64,000 nt of DNA from Actinoplanes solisilvae (GCF_003999975.1 NZ_RJAC01000001.1:186001-250000), one strand, 5' to 3'; shown: positions 36,656 through 45,416, numbered from the stretch's first letter. Notes: a model not told the origin generated them from the sequence alone. A program made the numbers and translations.

Positions 36656-36829
36656 TCAGACCTCGAGGACCTGGCGGCCGTTGTAGGTGCCGCAGACCCC
36701 GCACGCGGTGTGCGGCAGGTGCGGCGACTTGCACTGGGGGCACGCCACGGTCTGCACCGCGGTCGCCTTCCAGTTCGCCCGGCGGGACCGGGTGTTGCTG
36801 CGCGACATCTTGCGCTTGGGGACGGCCAC
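36656..36829 (-). CDS. rpmF: Ribosomal protein L32 (zinc-binding form)
   Basis: The product has 57 residues: [20 protein letters not shown] start, then two Cys pairs (CPQC at 30-33 and CGVC at 43-46) that make the zinc-ribbon form. The GTG start at 36829 follows GAGGAG. The gene sits between yceD and plsX, as in most bacteria. The ribosome site was made or remade by a 46-base tandem duplication of the yceD end. Confidence 0.95.
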   Translation of the reverse strand: MAVPKRKMSRSNTRSRRANWKATAVQTVACPQCKSPHLPHTACGVCGTYNGRQVLEV

Positions 36830-36836
36830 GGTACCT

Positions 36837-36928
36837 ACTCCTCAGAATCTTGCTGCTGCGGCGAAGCCGTCTGGGACGGCTCACTCCTCAGAATCTTGGT
36901 CTTGCGGCGGAGCCGCCTTGGACGGCTC
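36837..36928 (-). repeat. Imperfect 46-base tandem duplication of the yceD 3' end
   Basis: Bases 36837-36882 and 36883-36928 match at 40 of 46 positions. The inner copy codes for the last residues and stop of YceD. The outer copy lies after the stop and keeps the same purine-rich GATTCTGAGGAG, now serving as ribosome site for rpmF. Confidence 0.85.
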
Positions 36929-37477
36929 AGCTAGGTTGCGCAAAGCGGCCCAGCGGGCATCGATCTCCTCGTGGCTGTGGTCAGCCGGAAGGTCGTCGAA
37001 GTGCACCCCGCACTCGGGACACAGCCCTGGGCAGTCCGGACGGCAGAGCGGGTTGGTCGGCAGCGTCAAAACCACCGCGTCCCGCACAGCCGGCTCCAGG
37101 TCGAGCAGGTCACCCTGCATGCGACCGACCTCGTCCTCGTCGGTCGTCTCCTCCGTGGTGCTGTCCTCGTAGGCGAACAGCTCCGCGATCTTGACGTCGA
37201 AGGACTCGTTGATCTCGTTGAGGCAGCGACCGCACTCGCCGGTGAGCGTGGCGCGGACACTACCGCTGACATAGACCCCCTCGGAGACCGACGTGAGCGT
37301 CAGATCGAGCTCGACGTCCGACCCCTCGGGGACCGAGATCAGCTCCAGACCGAGGTCGACCGGTGCCGGGATCACCCTTTTCAGGGCACGCGTCGCACCA
37401 GGCTGCCGTGGAAGTTTCGTCGTGTCGACGACGAGCGGCTGCCTGGGGTCCAGGTGTGAGTGTGGTGACTTGGGCAT
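36881..37477 (-). CDS. yceD: YceD/DUF177 family protein
   Basis: The product has 198 residues. GSVRATLTGECGRCLNEINE and, further on, NPLCRPDCPGLCPECGVHFDD give the four-Cys metal site of the DUF177 family. The middle has an acidic insert (STTEETTDEDEVG). YceD is linked to 23S rRNA handling and is nearly always next to rpmF. The tail KAAPPQDQDSEE is duplicated in the DNA just beyond the stop. GAGGAT lies before the ATG. Confidence 0.93.
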   Translation of the reverse strand: MPKSPHSHLDPRQPLVVDTTKLPRQPGATRALKRVIPAPVDLGLELISVPEGSDVELDLTLTSVSEGVYVSGSVRATLTGECGRCLNEINESFDVKIAELFAYEDSTTEETTDEDEVGRMQGDLLDLEPAVRDAVVLTLPTNPLCRPDCPGLCPECGVHFDDLPADHSHEEIDARWAALRNLAEPSKAAPPQDQDSEE

Positions 37478-37566
37478 CGTTTATCCTCAGCCGTGGGTAG
37501 GCCGACAGGAAAGGTTACCTGAGCTGCCGCCGTACCGTCGAATCCGGGTGGTGTTCCCCGAACTCA

Positions 37567-38064
37567 CTAGAACGGTAGAGGGCGCTCCGCGTCTTCCCCC
37601 TGGAAGGTCCCGATCTCGCGCAGCGCGTGCATCTTGTCGCGGCCACGCTCTATCGACGAGAGCGCCCGGGTGAGGAACTGCTCGAAGTTGGCCAGGGCGG
37701 TGTCGACGTAGTCGTCGACCTCTTCCCGCAGGCGCTGGGCCTCGGTGCGGGCCTCGGCGATGATGCGCGCGCCCTCGTGCTCGGCCGAGACCGTGATCTC
37801 GTTCACCGAGACGAGACGGGCATGCTCGGTCTCACCCTCGCTGATGATCCGATCGGCCTCGCGGCGGCCGGCCTCGATGATCCGGTCACGCTCCTCGAGC
37901 ACGGCGCCGGCCTTGCGCAGCTCGGACGGCAGCTCGGCGCGCACGTCCTCCAGGCGCTCGATCATCTCGGTCCGGTCGTACATGAAGTTCGTCCGCGACA
38001 TGGGCACGGAGCGCGCTTCCTGAACGAGGTCGATGATCTCGTCGATGCGGTCGAGCGGATCCAC
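37567..38064 (-). CDS. DivIVA/SepIVA-like coiled-coil division protein
   Basis: The product has 165 residues, nearly all helical. The N-terminus MDPLDRIDEIIDLVQEARSV matches actinobacterial SepIVA-type proteins, followed by long charged heptads (ERDRIIEAGRREADRIISEG) and ending FEQFLTRALSSIERGRDK. In mycobacteria the equivalent protein takes part in septum and side-wall growth. It starts with GTG. It lies between coaD and yceD on the same strand, a place conserved in relatives. It could also be mistaken for an ATP synthase b-subunit because of the coil, but it has no membrane helix. Confidence 0.85.
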   Translation of the reverse strand: MDPLDRIDEIIDLVQEARSVPMSRTNFMYDRTEMIERLEDVRAELPSELRKAGAVLEERDRIIEAGRREADRIISEGETEHARLVSVNEITVSAEHEGARIIAEARTEAQRLREEVDDYVDTALANFEQFLTRALSSIERGRDKMHALREIGTFQGEDAERPLPF

Positions 38065-38210
38065 GAGTGCTCACTCCCATCCAACCGCCCCGCCCGCCGC
38101 CCCTATCAGGACTGAAGGCAGAGCCATCTTGCCCCACGCAGCGTGGTGCGATCACGTTACTGCGTCACCGCCCGAGCCGCTTTTGGCGCGCCGACAGGGT
38201 GCGTTCCGCC

Positions 38211-38690
38211 TCAGTTCTGCTTGAGGCGGGTGACCAGCCGCTCCCCGACGAAATCAGGCACGTACGCCGAGGCGTCGCCACCCCACTTGACGACGTCCTT
38301 CACGAGGCTCGACGAGAGGAAAGAGTAGAGCGGATTCGTCGGCATGAAGAGCGTCTCGACCCCGGACAACCCGATGTTCATCTGCGCCATCTGCAACTCG
38401 TAGTCGAAGTCGCTGACCGCGCGCAGACCCTTGATCACCACAGCCGCGCCCTGCGACCGGCAGAAATCGACGAGCAGACCGTGGAACGAGGCGACCCGGA
38501 CATTGTCGTACGAGGCAGTCGCCTCGCCCAACATCTCGATGCGTTCCTCGATCGTGAAAAGGCCCGTCTTCGACTGATTGATCAGCACGCCGATGATCAC
38601 CTCGTCGAACAGCCGGCTGGCCCGGCCGACGATGTCGAGGTGGCCGTTGGTGACCGGATCGAAGGACCCGGGACAGACCGCTCGTCTCAT
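38211..38690 (-). CDS. coaD: Phosphopantetheine adenylyltransferase
   Basis: The product has 159 residues. MRRAVCPGSFDPVTNGHLDI carries the TxGH nucleotide site, with KTGLFTIEERIEML, VVIKGLRAVSDFDYELQMA and FLSSSLVKDV further on. It makes dephospho-CoA. The ATG at 38690 overlaps the rsmD stop by ATGA, which decides the start over a GTG at 38708. Confidence 0.97.
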   Translation of the reverse strand: MRRAVCPGSFDPVTNGHLDIVGRASRLFDEVIIGVLINQSKTGLFTIEERIEMLGEATASYDNVRVASFHGLLVDFCRSQGAAVVIKGLRAVSDFDYELQMAQMNIGLSGVETLFMPTNPLYSFLSSSLVKDVVKWGGDASAYVPDFVGERLVTRLKQN

Positions 38691-39250
38691 GATCGGCGAC
38701 CGTACCAAAGTGTGGTCTCCCCGTAGCGCCGGCTTCGATCCGCGGTGATGCCGTCCACCCAGGTCACCGCGCCGCCCCGAGTGGCCCGCTCGAGGATCAC
38801 CACAGCGTCGGGGGCCAGCCAGCCAAAATCGATCATCGATTGTTGCACGTCAATGAGTTCCGCGTCGGTCACCGCGTACGGCGGGTCGGCGAAAACGACG
38901 TCATAGGCGCCACCTTCGGGAGGCCCTTCGACGACCTGGGCGACCTTGCCGGTCACCAGTCGCGCCGCGTTACCGACCCGCAGCGCCACGATGTTGTCGC
39001 GAATCACCCGGCCGGCGCGCGCATCCGCCTCGACCAGAAGGGTGAAATCGGCGCCGCGCGAAAGCGCCTCGAGCCCGACCGCCCCCGAACCCGCGTAAAG
39101 ATCCGCGAACCGCACCCCGGACAGATCGATCATCGACTCGAGCGCACTGAAGAACGCTTCACGGACTCTGTCCGATGTGGGCCTGGTCAGCACGCCGGGC
39201 GGGGCCGACAGCCGCCGGCCGCCGTGGGTACCAGCAATGATCCTCGTCAT
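38687..39250 (-). CDS. rsmD: 16S rRNA (guanine-966 N2) methyltransferase RsmD
   Basis: The product has 187 residues. The start is MTRIIAGTHGGRRLSAP; RPTSDRVREAFFSAL, FADLYAGSGAVGLEALSRG (SAM loop) and VVFADPPYAV (catalytic DPPY) follow. It methylates 16S rRNA in the 30S subunit. ATGA overlap with coaD downstream. Confidence 0.95.
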   Translation of the reverse strand: MTRIIAGTHGGRRLSAPPGVLTRPTSDRVREAFFSALESMIDLSGVRFADLYAGSGAVGLEALSRGADFTLLVEADARAGRVIRDNIVALRVGNAARLVTGKVAQVVEGPPEGGAYDVVFADPPYAVTDAELIDVQQSMIDFGWLAPDAVVILERATRGGAVTWVDGITADRSRRYGETTLWYGRRS

Positions 39251-39597
39251 CAGCCCTCGAAAAGTTCATGAGTGAACACCTGTCGAAGCTACTTGACGGC
39301 TTCCCGAATGACCGCGCTGAGTGGTCAGGTTATCGCCGAAACGGCCACTCTGAGCAACGGGACGGTACCGTACCGTCGATCGAAGATCACGACTCGGCAA
39401 CAGCAGTTTTAAGCGTCCCTGAGGGATTTCCCAGATTCGCGTAAGTCGCTATGGTCACTGCTCGTTGCAAGCTGCATTTCGAGCTTGCTCGATGACGTGG
39501 GGAGGCGTCGTCGCCGGCAGTCGCCATTTCGTCCCTGGTTGACAGCCCGCCGCTTCCTTGCGCTTGACCCCCCTGATCTCCAATCACAGGAGTAGGC
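39251..39597. other. Long leader region before the LPXTG protein gene
   Basis: These 347 bases hold no gene. A perfect 17-base palindrome GACGGTAC-C-GTACCGTC lies at 39361-39377. A small inverted repeat GCAAGCT/AGCTTGC (39467-39488) and TCCCTGAGGGA near 39415 suggest a folded 5' leader. A known riboswitch class is not recognised. The ribosome site is CAGGAG before the GTG at 39598. Confidence 0.5.
39361..39377. promoter_or_regulatory. Perfect 17-base palindrome (possible operator)
   Basis: GACGGTAC and GTACCGTC flank a single C. It lies about 220 bases before the LPXTG gene start and about 110 before the divergent rsmD start, so it could control either. Confidence 0.45.
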
Positions 39598-40761
39598 GTG
39601 AACCTGCTGAAGTCGAAGCTTCGGCGTACCACCGCGGTGGTAGCCGGTGCGATCCTCGGACTGGGGGGTGTCGCATTTCTGGCGTCCCCGGCCAGCGCGC
39701 ACCACAGCGAACTGAAGGGCACCGCGGTTTGTGACACGGCCAGCGGCGACTGGGTCGTGACGTGGTCGGTCAACACCGTCGTCCCGCCGGGCGTCAACAG
39801 CTGGGGCCTCCGTGAGGTCACCGCCGGACCGAGCGCGCTCGAGCCGGCCACGGACGAGTTCAAGCTGGCCACCAGCGAGCGGGGCCAGTTCCCCTACTCG
39901 GTCAAGGAAACCGTCAAGGGCATCCAGAAGGTCAAGGCCTCTGAGCCCAAGGCCACGCTGGCTGTCAAGGCCGCCTGGAACAACGGCCACAAGGAGACCA
40001 AGCCGATCACCGGCGAGGTCGTCTTCGAGGGCAAGTGCGCCCCCGACGCCCCGAAGCCGACCGCGCAGCTCGCCTCCAACTGCGAGGGCGTGACCGTCAC
40101 CCTGTCGAACGGCGCCGAGGCCACGGCCGACGCCAAGTTCACCGTCAAGGGCGACAACGGCTTCACCGAGTCCGTCGTCGTCAAGAAGGGCGAGGACTCG
40201 AAGACGGTCACCGTCCCGGGTAAGGACGCCGGCAAGATCGTTGTCACCGAGGGCAAGAGCGAGACGCCGCTCCTCGTGGGCAAGTGGGAGAAGCCCGAAG
40301 AGTGCACCCCGCCGACCGAGGTCGAGCCGGACGCCTACTTCGCGGCCACCTGTGAGGACCTGAGCTTCACGATCGACAACACCAAGGGCACCAAGACCGT
40401 CGAGGCCAAGTTCACCCCGAACAAGGGCGAGGCTCAGTCGCTGACCGTCAAGCCGGGCGAGAAGGCCACCGCGACCTTCAAGGGTGAGAAGGGCCTCGAG
40501 GTCACCGCGACCGGCGGCGACGAGCCCATCACCGTCAAGTGGGACGAGGAGAAGCCCGAGGACTGCGACGGCACCGCGTCCCCGTCCCCGTCCGCGACCG
40601 CCAGCCCGACCGAGGCTGCTCCGGCCCCGGGTGAGGGTGGCGGCCTGCCCGTCACCGGCCCCGTCGCCGGCAGCATCGCGGGTGGCGCTGCCCTCCTGCT
40701 GATCGCGGGTGGCGTGCTCTTCTTCATGGCGCGTCGCCGCAAGGTGAAGTTCACCGCCTGA
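39598..40761 (+). CDS. LPXTG-anchored secreted surface protein
   Basis: The product has 387 residues. It has a signal peptide (KSKLRRTTAVVAGAILGLGG, cut after PASA near 37). A body of three beta-rich segments of about 85-100 residues follows, each opening with a Cys near xCExVTVTL or TCEDLSFTI and rich in Lys/Glu/Thr pairs, probably Ig-like. A Pro/Ser/Thr linker (SPSPSATASPTEAAPAP), the sortase signal LPVTG at about 350, a membrane helix and the basic tail RRRKVKF complete it. A sortase would link it to peptidoglycan. The third-base use (nearly all C or G) and the strong terminator suggest high expression. Ligand unknown. Confidence 0.9.
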   Translation: MNLLKSKLRRTTAVVAGAILGLGGVAFLASPASAHHSELKGTAVCDTASGDWVVTWSVNTVVPPGVNSWGLREVTAGPSALEPATDEFKLATSERGQFPYSVKETVKGIQKVKASEPKATLAVKAAWNNGHKETKPITGEVVFEGKCAPDAPKPTAQLASNCEGVTVTLSNGAEATADAKFTVKGDNGFTESVVVKKGEDSKTVTVPGKDAGKIVVTEGKSETPLLVGKWEKPEECTPPTEVEPDAYFAATCEDLSFTIDNTKGTKTVEAKFTPNKGEAQSLTVKPGEKATATFKGEKGLEVTATGGDEPITVKWDEEKPEDCDGTASPSPSATASPTEAAPAPGEGGGLPVTGPVAGSIAGGAALLLIAGGVLFFMARRRKVKFTA

Positions 40762-40779
40762 TAGCAAGCCCAAGATGAG

Positions 40780-40810
40780 GGCGCGCCGACTTCGGTCGGC
40801 GCGCCTTTTT
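40780..40810 (+). terminator. Intrinsic terminator of the LPXTG gene
   Basis: A perfect 11-base stem GGCGCGCCGAC/GTCGGCGCGCC with a TTCG tetraloop is followed at once by TTTTT. This is the clearest terminator in the window. Confidence 0.95.
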
Positions 40811-40816
40811 CGTGCG

Positions 40817-40861
40817 CTGGAACTGTGGCGGCTAGAACTGTGGCGGCTGGAACTGTGGCGG
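40817..40861 (-). repeat. Three 15-base tandem repeats crossing a stop codon
   Basis: The unit CTGGAACTGTGGCGG occurs three times; the middle unit has CTA instead of CTG. On the minus strand this changes CAG (Gln) to TAG, which is the stop of the DUF952 gene, so the last unit is untranslated. Confidence 0.9.
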
Positions 40862-41188
40862 CGCGAACGAGCCGTCGGGCTGCGGGCGATAGTCCACGAC
40901 CTTCTCCACCGCGTCGAGCGGCAGCGGGGCGTACAGGTGGGGGAAGGGGCGGCCCTCAGGATCGGGTGGGACGCCCTGTTCCCAGACGAGCGGGGTCGGC
41001 AGGCGTGACTCGTCGATCACCAGGAGCAGCAGGTCGTCGCGGCCGCGGAACAGGGCGGTCGCCGGGCGGTGGACCTGATGCTCGGTGGACATGTGGATGA
41101 AGCCCTGGGTGGCCAGGGTGTCGCCCTCGTAGACGCCGGCCGCCTGAGCGGCCTCCCACGCGGCGCGCGGAACGATGTGCAGGATCAT
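40832..41188 (-). CDS. DUF952 family protein
   Basis: The product has 118 residues: MILHIVPRAAWEAAQAAGVY, then DTLATQGFIHMSTEHQVHRP and LLLLVIDESRL and FPHLYAPLPLDAV. This is the small DUF952 fold, which is related to ADP-ribosyltransferase or glutathione-type folds; its job is unknown. The tail ends PPQFQPPQF and is cut by a stop inside a repeat. The ATG overlaps the recG stop by ATGA, so it is made with RecG. Confidence 0.88.
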   Translation of the reverse strand: MILHIVPRAAWEAAQAAGVYEGDTLATQGFIHMSTEHQVHRPATALFRGRDDLLLLVIDESRLPTPLVWEQGVPPDPEGRPFPHLYAPLPLDAVEKVVDYRPQPDGSFAPPQFQPPQF

Positions 41189-43380
41189 CCCTTCTCCAGG
41201 TATTCGGCTCGTTCCTCGTCGACCAGGGCGGCCACCGAGGCGGCGAGTGCGGGATATTTCTTCAGGCTCGGGTCGTCGCCGACCAGTTCGGAGGCCTCGG
41301 CTCGGGCCTCGGTGATCAGCTTGGCATCGTGCAGCAGGGACAGCAGGCGCAGATGCGAGTGCCTGCCCGACTGGGAGGCGCCGAGCACGTCGCCCTCGCG
41401 GCGCTGTTCCAGGTCGATCTCGCTGAGCTTGAAACCGTCCGTCGTGGACGCCACGGCGGCCAGGCGTTCGCGGGCCGCGGTGCCCTCGACCGACTCGGTG
41501 ACCAGCAGGCAGATGCCGGGCGCGGAGCCTCGGCCGACCCGGCCGCGCAACTGGTGGAGCTGGGAGACGCCGAACCGGTCGGCGTCCATGATGACCATCA
41601 CGGTGGCGTTCGGGACGTCGACGCCGACCTCGATCACCGTGGTCGCCACGAGCACGTCGAGGTCGCCGGCCGCGAACTTCCGCATGATCGCGTCTTTCTC
41701 GTCGGCCGGCAGCTTGCCGTGCAGCACGGCGATGCGCAGGCCGTGCAGCGGGCCCTCTTCCAGGATCGGCGCGACCTCGGTGACGGCCAGGGGCGGGCGC
41801 CGGGCGGGTTCGTTGTCGCCCGGGGGCTCCTCCTCCTCGTCGCTGCCGCCGTCGCCGATGCGGGGGCAGACCACGTACGCCTGGTGGCCGGCCTGCACCT
41901 CTTCACGCAGGCGTCGCCAGGCCCGGTCGAGGAAGGCGGGTTTCTCGGGGGGCACGACGTGCGACGCGATCGGCGAACGGCCGCGCGGGAGCTGGGAGAG
42001 CGTGGACGTTTCGAGGTCGCCGTAGACGGTCATGGCGACCGTACGCGGGATGGGGGTGGCCGTCATGACGAGGACGTGGGGTGGGGTGGCCGCCTTGGCG
42101 CGCAGGGCGTCACGCTGCTCGACGCCGAAGCGGTGCTGCTCGTCGACGACCACCAGGCCTAGATCGTGGAAGTCGACGCCCTCGTAGAGCAGGGCGTGCG
42201 TGCCGATGACGATGCCCGCCGTGCCGTCGGCGACCTTGGCCAGAGCGGCCCGGCGGGCGGCCGCGCCGAGCGAACCGGTGACCAGGGCGAGCTGGGTGCC
42301 GGCCGGGTCGCCGTCGATCTCGCCGGCCCGGCCGAGCGCGCCGAGCTGGGCGCTGATGCCACGGTAGTGCTGGACGGCGAGCACCTCGGTCGGCGCGAGC
42401 AGGGCGGCCTGGCCCCCGGCGTCGACGACCTGGAGCATCGCGCGGACGGAGACCAGCGTCTTGCCCGAGCCGACCTCGCCCTGCAGCAGGCGGTGCATCG
42501 GGTGGGGCTCGGCCAGGTCGGCGGCGATCTCCTCACCCACGGCGGCCTGGCCCTCGGTCAGCTCGTAGGGCAGGCTCGCGTCGAACTTGGCGAGGATGCC
42601 GCCCTCGACGCGCGGGCGGGCCCGGCCGGGAGCGGCGGCCGCGCGGGCACGGCGTTGCACGAGGGTCAGCTGGACGGCGAAGGCCTCGTCCCACTTGAGG
42701 CGTTTGCGGGCCGCGTACAGGGCCTCTTTGGAACTGGGGCGGTGGACCTCGCGCAGGGCGGTGCCGATGCCGACCAGGTTGCGGTTGGCCCGCACGGTGG
42801 CCGGGAGCGGGTCTTTGGGCGGCTGGAACGTCTCGAGCAGGGTGCGGACGCAGCGGGCGATCACCCACGTGGGCACGGCCTGAGCGGCGGGGTAGACGGG
42901 GATGAGCGCGCCGGCGAACTCCTCGATCTCTTCGGCCGCTTCGTCCTGGGTGGCGTCGGCCTTGAGCAACTGGTAGGCCGGGCTGTTGAGCTGGCGCTTG
43001 CCGCGGAAGTCGGTGACCTTGCCGGCGAACAGGCCCCAGCGGCCGCGTTTGAGGTCGCGCTCGCGCCATGCCTGGTTGAAGAAGGTGCAGGTGAGGGTCG
43101 CGCCGGAGCCGTCGCCGATGGTGATCTCGAGCATGTTGCCCTTGCGCTGGCGCATCGGCTTGACGCTGACCGACTGCACCTGCGCGAGCACGGTCACCTG
43201 CTCGCCGATCTGCAGGCCGTGCAGGTCGACCTGTTCGCCGCGCTCGTCGTAGCGGCGCGGGAAGTGGTAGATCAGGTCGCCCGCGGTGTGCAGGTCGAGG
43301 TGGGTGGCGAGCGACTTGGCCTCGGCAGGTTTGAGCACCTGGGTCAGAGGTGTGTCGGTCGTGGTCACGGTCTCGCTCAT
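41185..43380 (-). CDS. recG: ATP-dependent DNA helicase RecG
   Basis: The product has 731 residues. The N-terminal wedge/OB part runs to about 260 (QVTVLAQVQSVSVKPMRQRKG). GEVGSGKTLVSVRAML is Walker A near 307. VVVDEQHRFGVEQRDAL is the DEQH box near 413. The C-terminal helicase part has LVATTVIEVGVDVPNATVM and QLRGRVGRG. It remodels stalled forks. There is an acidic insert (DGGSDEEEEPPGDNEPARR) near 510. ATGA overlaps on both sides. Confidence 0.97.
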   Translation of the reverse strand: MSETVTTTDTPLTQVLKPAEAKSLATHLDLHTAGDLIYHFPRRYDERGEQVDLHGLQIGEQVTVLAQVQSVSVKPMRQRKGNMLEITIGDGSGATLTCTFFNQAWRERDLKRGRWGLFAGKVTDFRGKRQLNSPAYQLLKADATQDEAAEEIEEFAGALIPVYPAAQAVPTWVIARCVRTLLETFQPPKDPLPATVRANRNLVGIGTALREVHRPSSKEALYAARKRLKWDEAFAVQLTLVQRRARAAAAPGRARPRVEGGILAKFDASLPYELTEGQAAVGEEIAADLAEPHPMHRLLQGEVGSGKTLVSVRAMLQVVDAGGQAALLAPTEVLAVQHYRGISAQLGALGRAGEIDGDPAGTQLALVTGSLGAAARRAALAKVADGTAGIVIGTHALLYEGVDFHDLGLVVVDEQHRFGVEQRDALRAKAATPPHVLVMTATPIPRTVAMTVYGDLETSTLSQLPRGRSPIASHVVPPEKPAFLDRAWRRLREEVQAGHQAYVVCPRIGDGGSDEEEEPPGDNEPARRPPLAVTEVAPILEEGPLHGLRIAVLHGKLPADEKDAIMRKFAAGDLDVLVATTVIEVGVDVPNATVMVIMDADRFGVSQLHQLRGRVGRGSAPGICLLVTESVEGTAARERLAAVASTTDGFKLSEIDLEQRREGDVLGASQSGRHSHLRLLSLLHDAKLITEARAEASELVGDDPSLKKYPALAASVAALVDEERAEYLEKG

Positions 43381-44990
43381 TCCACTCCAACCAGCAGGTG
43401 GTAACGGGGCTGACCGCCCGCATAACTGTGCAGCTCGACGAAGGGCCAGACACGGGCGACGTGCCCGCGCAACGCCGCTTCGAGCTCGGCCGGGGCGTCG
43501 GCGCCGAGCACGAGCGTGGCCAGTTCGCCGCCGCCGCCGAGCATGCGGTCGAGCAGCAGGGTGCTGACCTCGGCCAGGTCGGCGCCGATCACGTGGACCT
43601 CGCCGTCGACGAGCCCGAGCAGGTCACCGGCCCGGCAGGGACCGGCGACGGTGAGGGAGTCGCGCTGGGCGGTGCAGACCTCGCCGTAGCGGCAGGCGCC
43701 GGCCGCCTCGGCCATCGCGATGACGTCGTCGGCGAAGAGGCGACGACCGTCCCGTACGGCGAGAGCCGCGAGCGCCTGCACCGGGGATCGGGTGGGCACG
43801 ACGCTGACGCGGAAACCCTCGGTCTCGGCCTCGCGGGCCGCCGACACGGCGACGGCCTGGGTGTTGGCGTCGTTCGGCAGCAGCACGACGCAGCGGGCCC
43901 CGGACGCCCGGACGGCCTCGATCATCTCGCGGGTGGACGGGTTGCGGCCGACCACGGTCGCCCCCTCGGCCTCGAACAGGGAGGTGAGCCCTTCCCCGGC
44001 GGCGACAACGACGGCGCCGCGTCTGTCTTCCTGATCGGTCGAGGCCGGATCGGGCGTTTCGGTGGAGACGTGGGTGTGGGCGTCGAGCGGGGTGACCGTG
44101 ACGCGGTGAGGGCGACCGGCCACGACACCGGCCTCGATCGCTGGGCCGATGTTGGGCGCGGCGACGTGGACGTGCACGTTCCAGGTGGCGAGACCGTCGT
44201 CGCCGCTGCCGACCACGACGAGCGAATCGCCGAGGGCGTCGAGCTCGGCTCGCAGACGATCGACCGCGGCCGCCTCGGCGTCGAGCAGATATTGCACCTC
44301 ATAGCCGTAGCCGCCCTCGGCTGGGGCTGCTGTCGCGGGGGCGGGAACCGCGGGGACGGGCTCGGTGGAGCCGCTGCCCGGGGTCAGGGCCACGACCAGG
44401 GCGTCGAGCAGGACGACCAGGCCGCGGCCACCCGCGTCGACCACGCCGGCGCGGGCCAGGGCGGGCAGCTGCTGCGGGGTGCGGGCCAGGGCCTCGGTGG
44501 CGGCCCGGGCGGCGGCGCGGGCCACGGCGACGACGTCGTCGGATTTCAGGCGGGCGGCGGCATCGGCGGCCGCGGCGACGACGGTGAGAACAGTGCCCTC
44601 GACCGGGCGGGCCACGGCGGCGTAGGCGGCCTCGGACGCCGAGCGCAGCGCCCGGGCCAGATCGGCGCCGCGCACCGCGACGCAGGCGGCCAGGCTGTCG
44701 GCCATGCCCCGCAGGATCTGGGACACGATCACGCCCGAGTTACCGCGGGCGCCGAGGAGCGCGCCCCGGGCCATGCGCCGCAGGGTGCCGGCCGGGCCCG
44801 AGGGCGTCGGCTCGGCGACGTCGAGCGCCTCTTGGGCCGAGGTGAGGGTGAGCACGAGGTTGGTGCCGGTGTCGCCGTCGGGGACGGGATAGACGTTCAG
44901 CTCGTCGATCTCGCGCTGGTGGACCCGGAGCGCCTGGAGACCGCCGCCGCACCAGCGGCGGACTGCTGCGGCGTCCAGCGTCTCGAGCAC
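43377..44990 (-). CDS. DAK2-domain protein of the YloV/FakA family
   Basis: The product has 537 residues. Residues 1-200 are a DAK2 kinase domain (ELNVYPVPDGDTGTNLVLTL with the nucleotide-Mg acids, and GALLGARGNSGVIVSQILRG). A middle YGYEVQYLL domain and a C-terminal DegV-like helper region follow. In Firmicutes FakA phosphorylates fatty acids held by FakB; actinobacterial members are less studied. It overlaps recG by ATGA, the usual pairing. Confidence 0.9.
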   Translation of the reverse strand: MLETLDAAAVRRWCGGGLQALRVHQREIDELNVYPVPDGDTGTNLVLTLTSAQEALDVAEPTPSGPAGTLRRMARGALLGARGNSGVIVSQILRGMADSLAACVAVRGADLARALRSASEAAYAAVARPVEGTVLTVVAAAADAAARLKSDDVVAVARAAARAATEALARTPQQLPALARAGVVDAGGRGLVVLLDALVVALTPGSGSTEPVPAVPAPATAAPAEGGYGYEVQYLLDAEAAAVDRLRAELDALGDSLVVVGSGDDGLATWNVHVHVAAPNIGPAIEAGVVAGRPHRVTVTPLDAHTHVSTETPDPASTDQEDRRGAVVVAAGEGLTSLFEAEGATVVGRNPSTREMIEAVRASGARCVVLLPNDANTQAVAVSAAREAETEGFRVSVVPTRSPVQALAALAVRDGRRLFADDVIAMAEAAGACRYGEVCTAQRDSLTVAGPCRAGDLLGLVDGEVHVIGADLAEVSTLLLDRMLGGGGELATLVLGADAPAELEAALRGHVARVWPFVELHSYAGGQPRYHLLVGVE

Positions 44991-45067
44991 GCGAAAATCG
45001 TACTAACGACGGCTGACAACTTCTCGCGAGCGCGCCCGAGCCCCAGCTGAAGGGCGTTCCCGGGGGC

Positions 45068-45169
45068 GATTGGCTGTTAGGGGCGGGCATCGGGTAGCCT
45101 TGCCGGGTTGCCTGCGCCTTCCATGTGCGCTGGGCGTCTTCGGTTTTTCGTTTCGACTAGGAGTTACCC
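45068..45169 (+). promoter_or_regulatory. Promoter and leader of rpmB
   Basis: TTGGCT near 45071 and TAGCCT near 45095 are spaced 19 bases apart and could be a housekeeping promoter. The ribosome site is AGGAG, seven bases or so before the GTG at 45170. Confidence 0.35.
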
Positions 45170-45361
45170 GTGGCTAGCGTGTGCGACGTCTGTGGCAAGG
45201 GACCGGGCTTCGGCCACAACGTTTCCCACTCGCACCGGCGGACCAACCGCCGTTGGAACCCGAACATCCAGTCGGTGCGCACCCCCGCCGGTGGTGGCAC
45301 GACCAAGAAGCTCAAGGTCTGCACCTCGTGCATCAAGGCCGGCAAGGTCGTCCGCGCCTGA
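45170..45361 (+). CDS. rpmB: Ribosomal protein L28 (zinc-binding form)
   Basis: The product has 63 residues. [20 protein letters not shown] holds the first Cys pair and [12 protein letters not shown] the second, so this is the zinc (C+) form. Actinobacteria often have a second, Cys-free copy switched on without zinc; that copy is not in the window. GTG start with a clear ribosome site. Confidence 0.97.
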   Translation: MASVCDVCGKGPGFGHNVSHSHRRTNRRWNPNIQSVRTPAGGGTTKKLKVCTSCIKAGKVVRA

Positions 45362-45373
45362 TCTCAGGCTTTC

Positions 45374-45411
45374 CAGCTAGCCCCTCGGCCCCACGGCCGA
45401 GGGGCTAGCTG
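45374..45411. terminator. Long stem-loop between convergent rpmB and GNAT genes
   Basis: A perfect 17-base stem CAGCTAGCCCCTCGGCC pairs across a CCAC loop. There is no T-run, but the stem is strong and lies exactly between the two convergent stops, so it probably serves both. Confidence 0.8.
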
Positions 45412-45416
45412 CGTAG

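Noticed and set aside
39400..39597. Possible riboswitch in the leader of the LPXTG gene
   Set aside because: Small hairpins are present but no class consensus (c-di-AMP, c-di-GMP, SAM, cobalamin) could be matched by eye.
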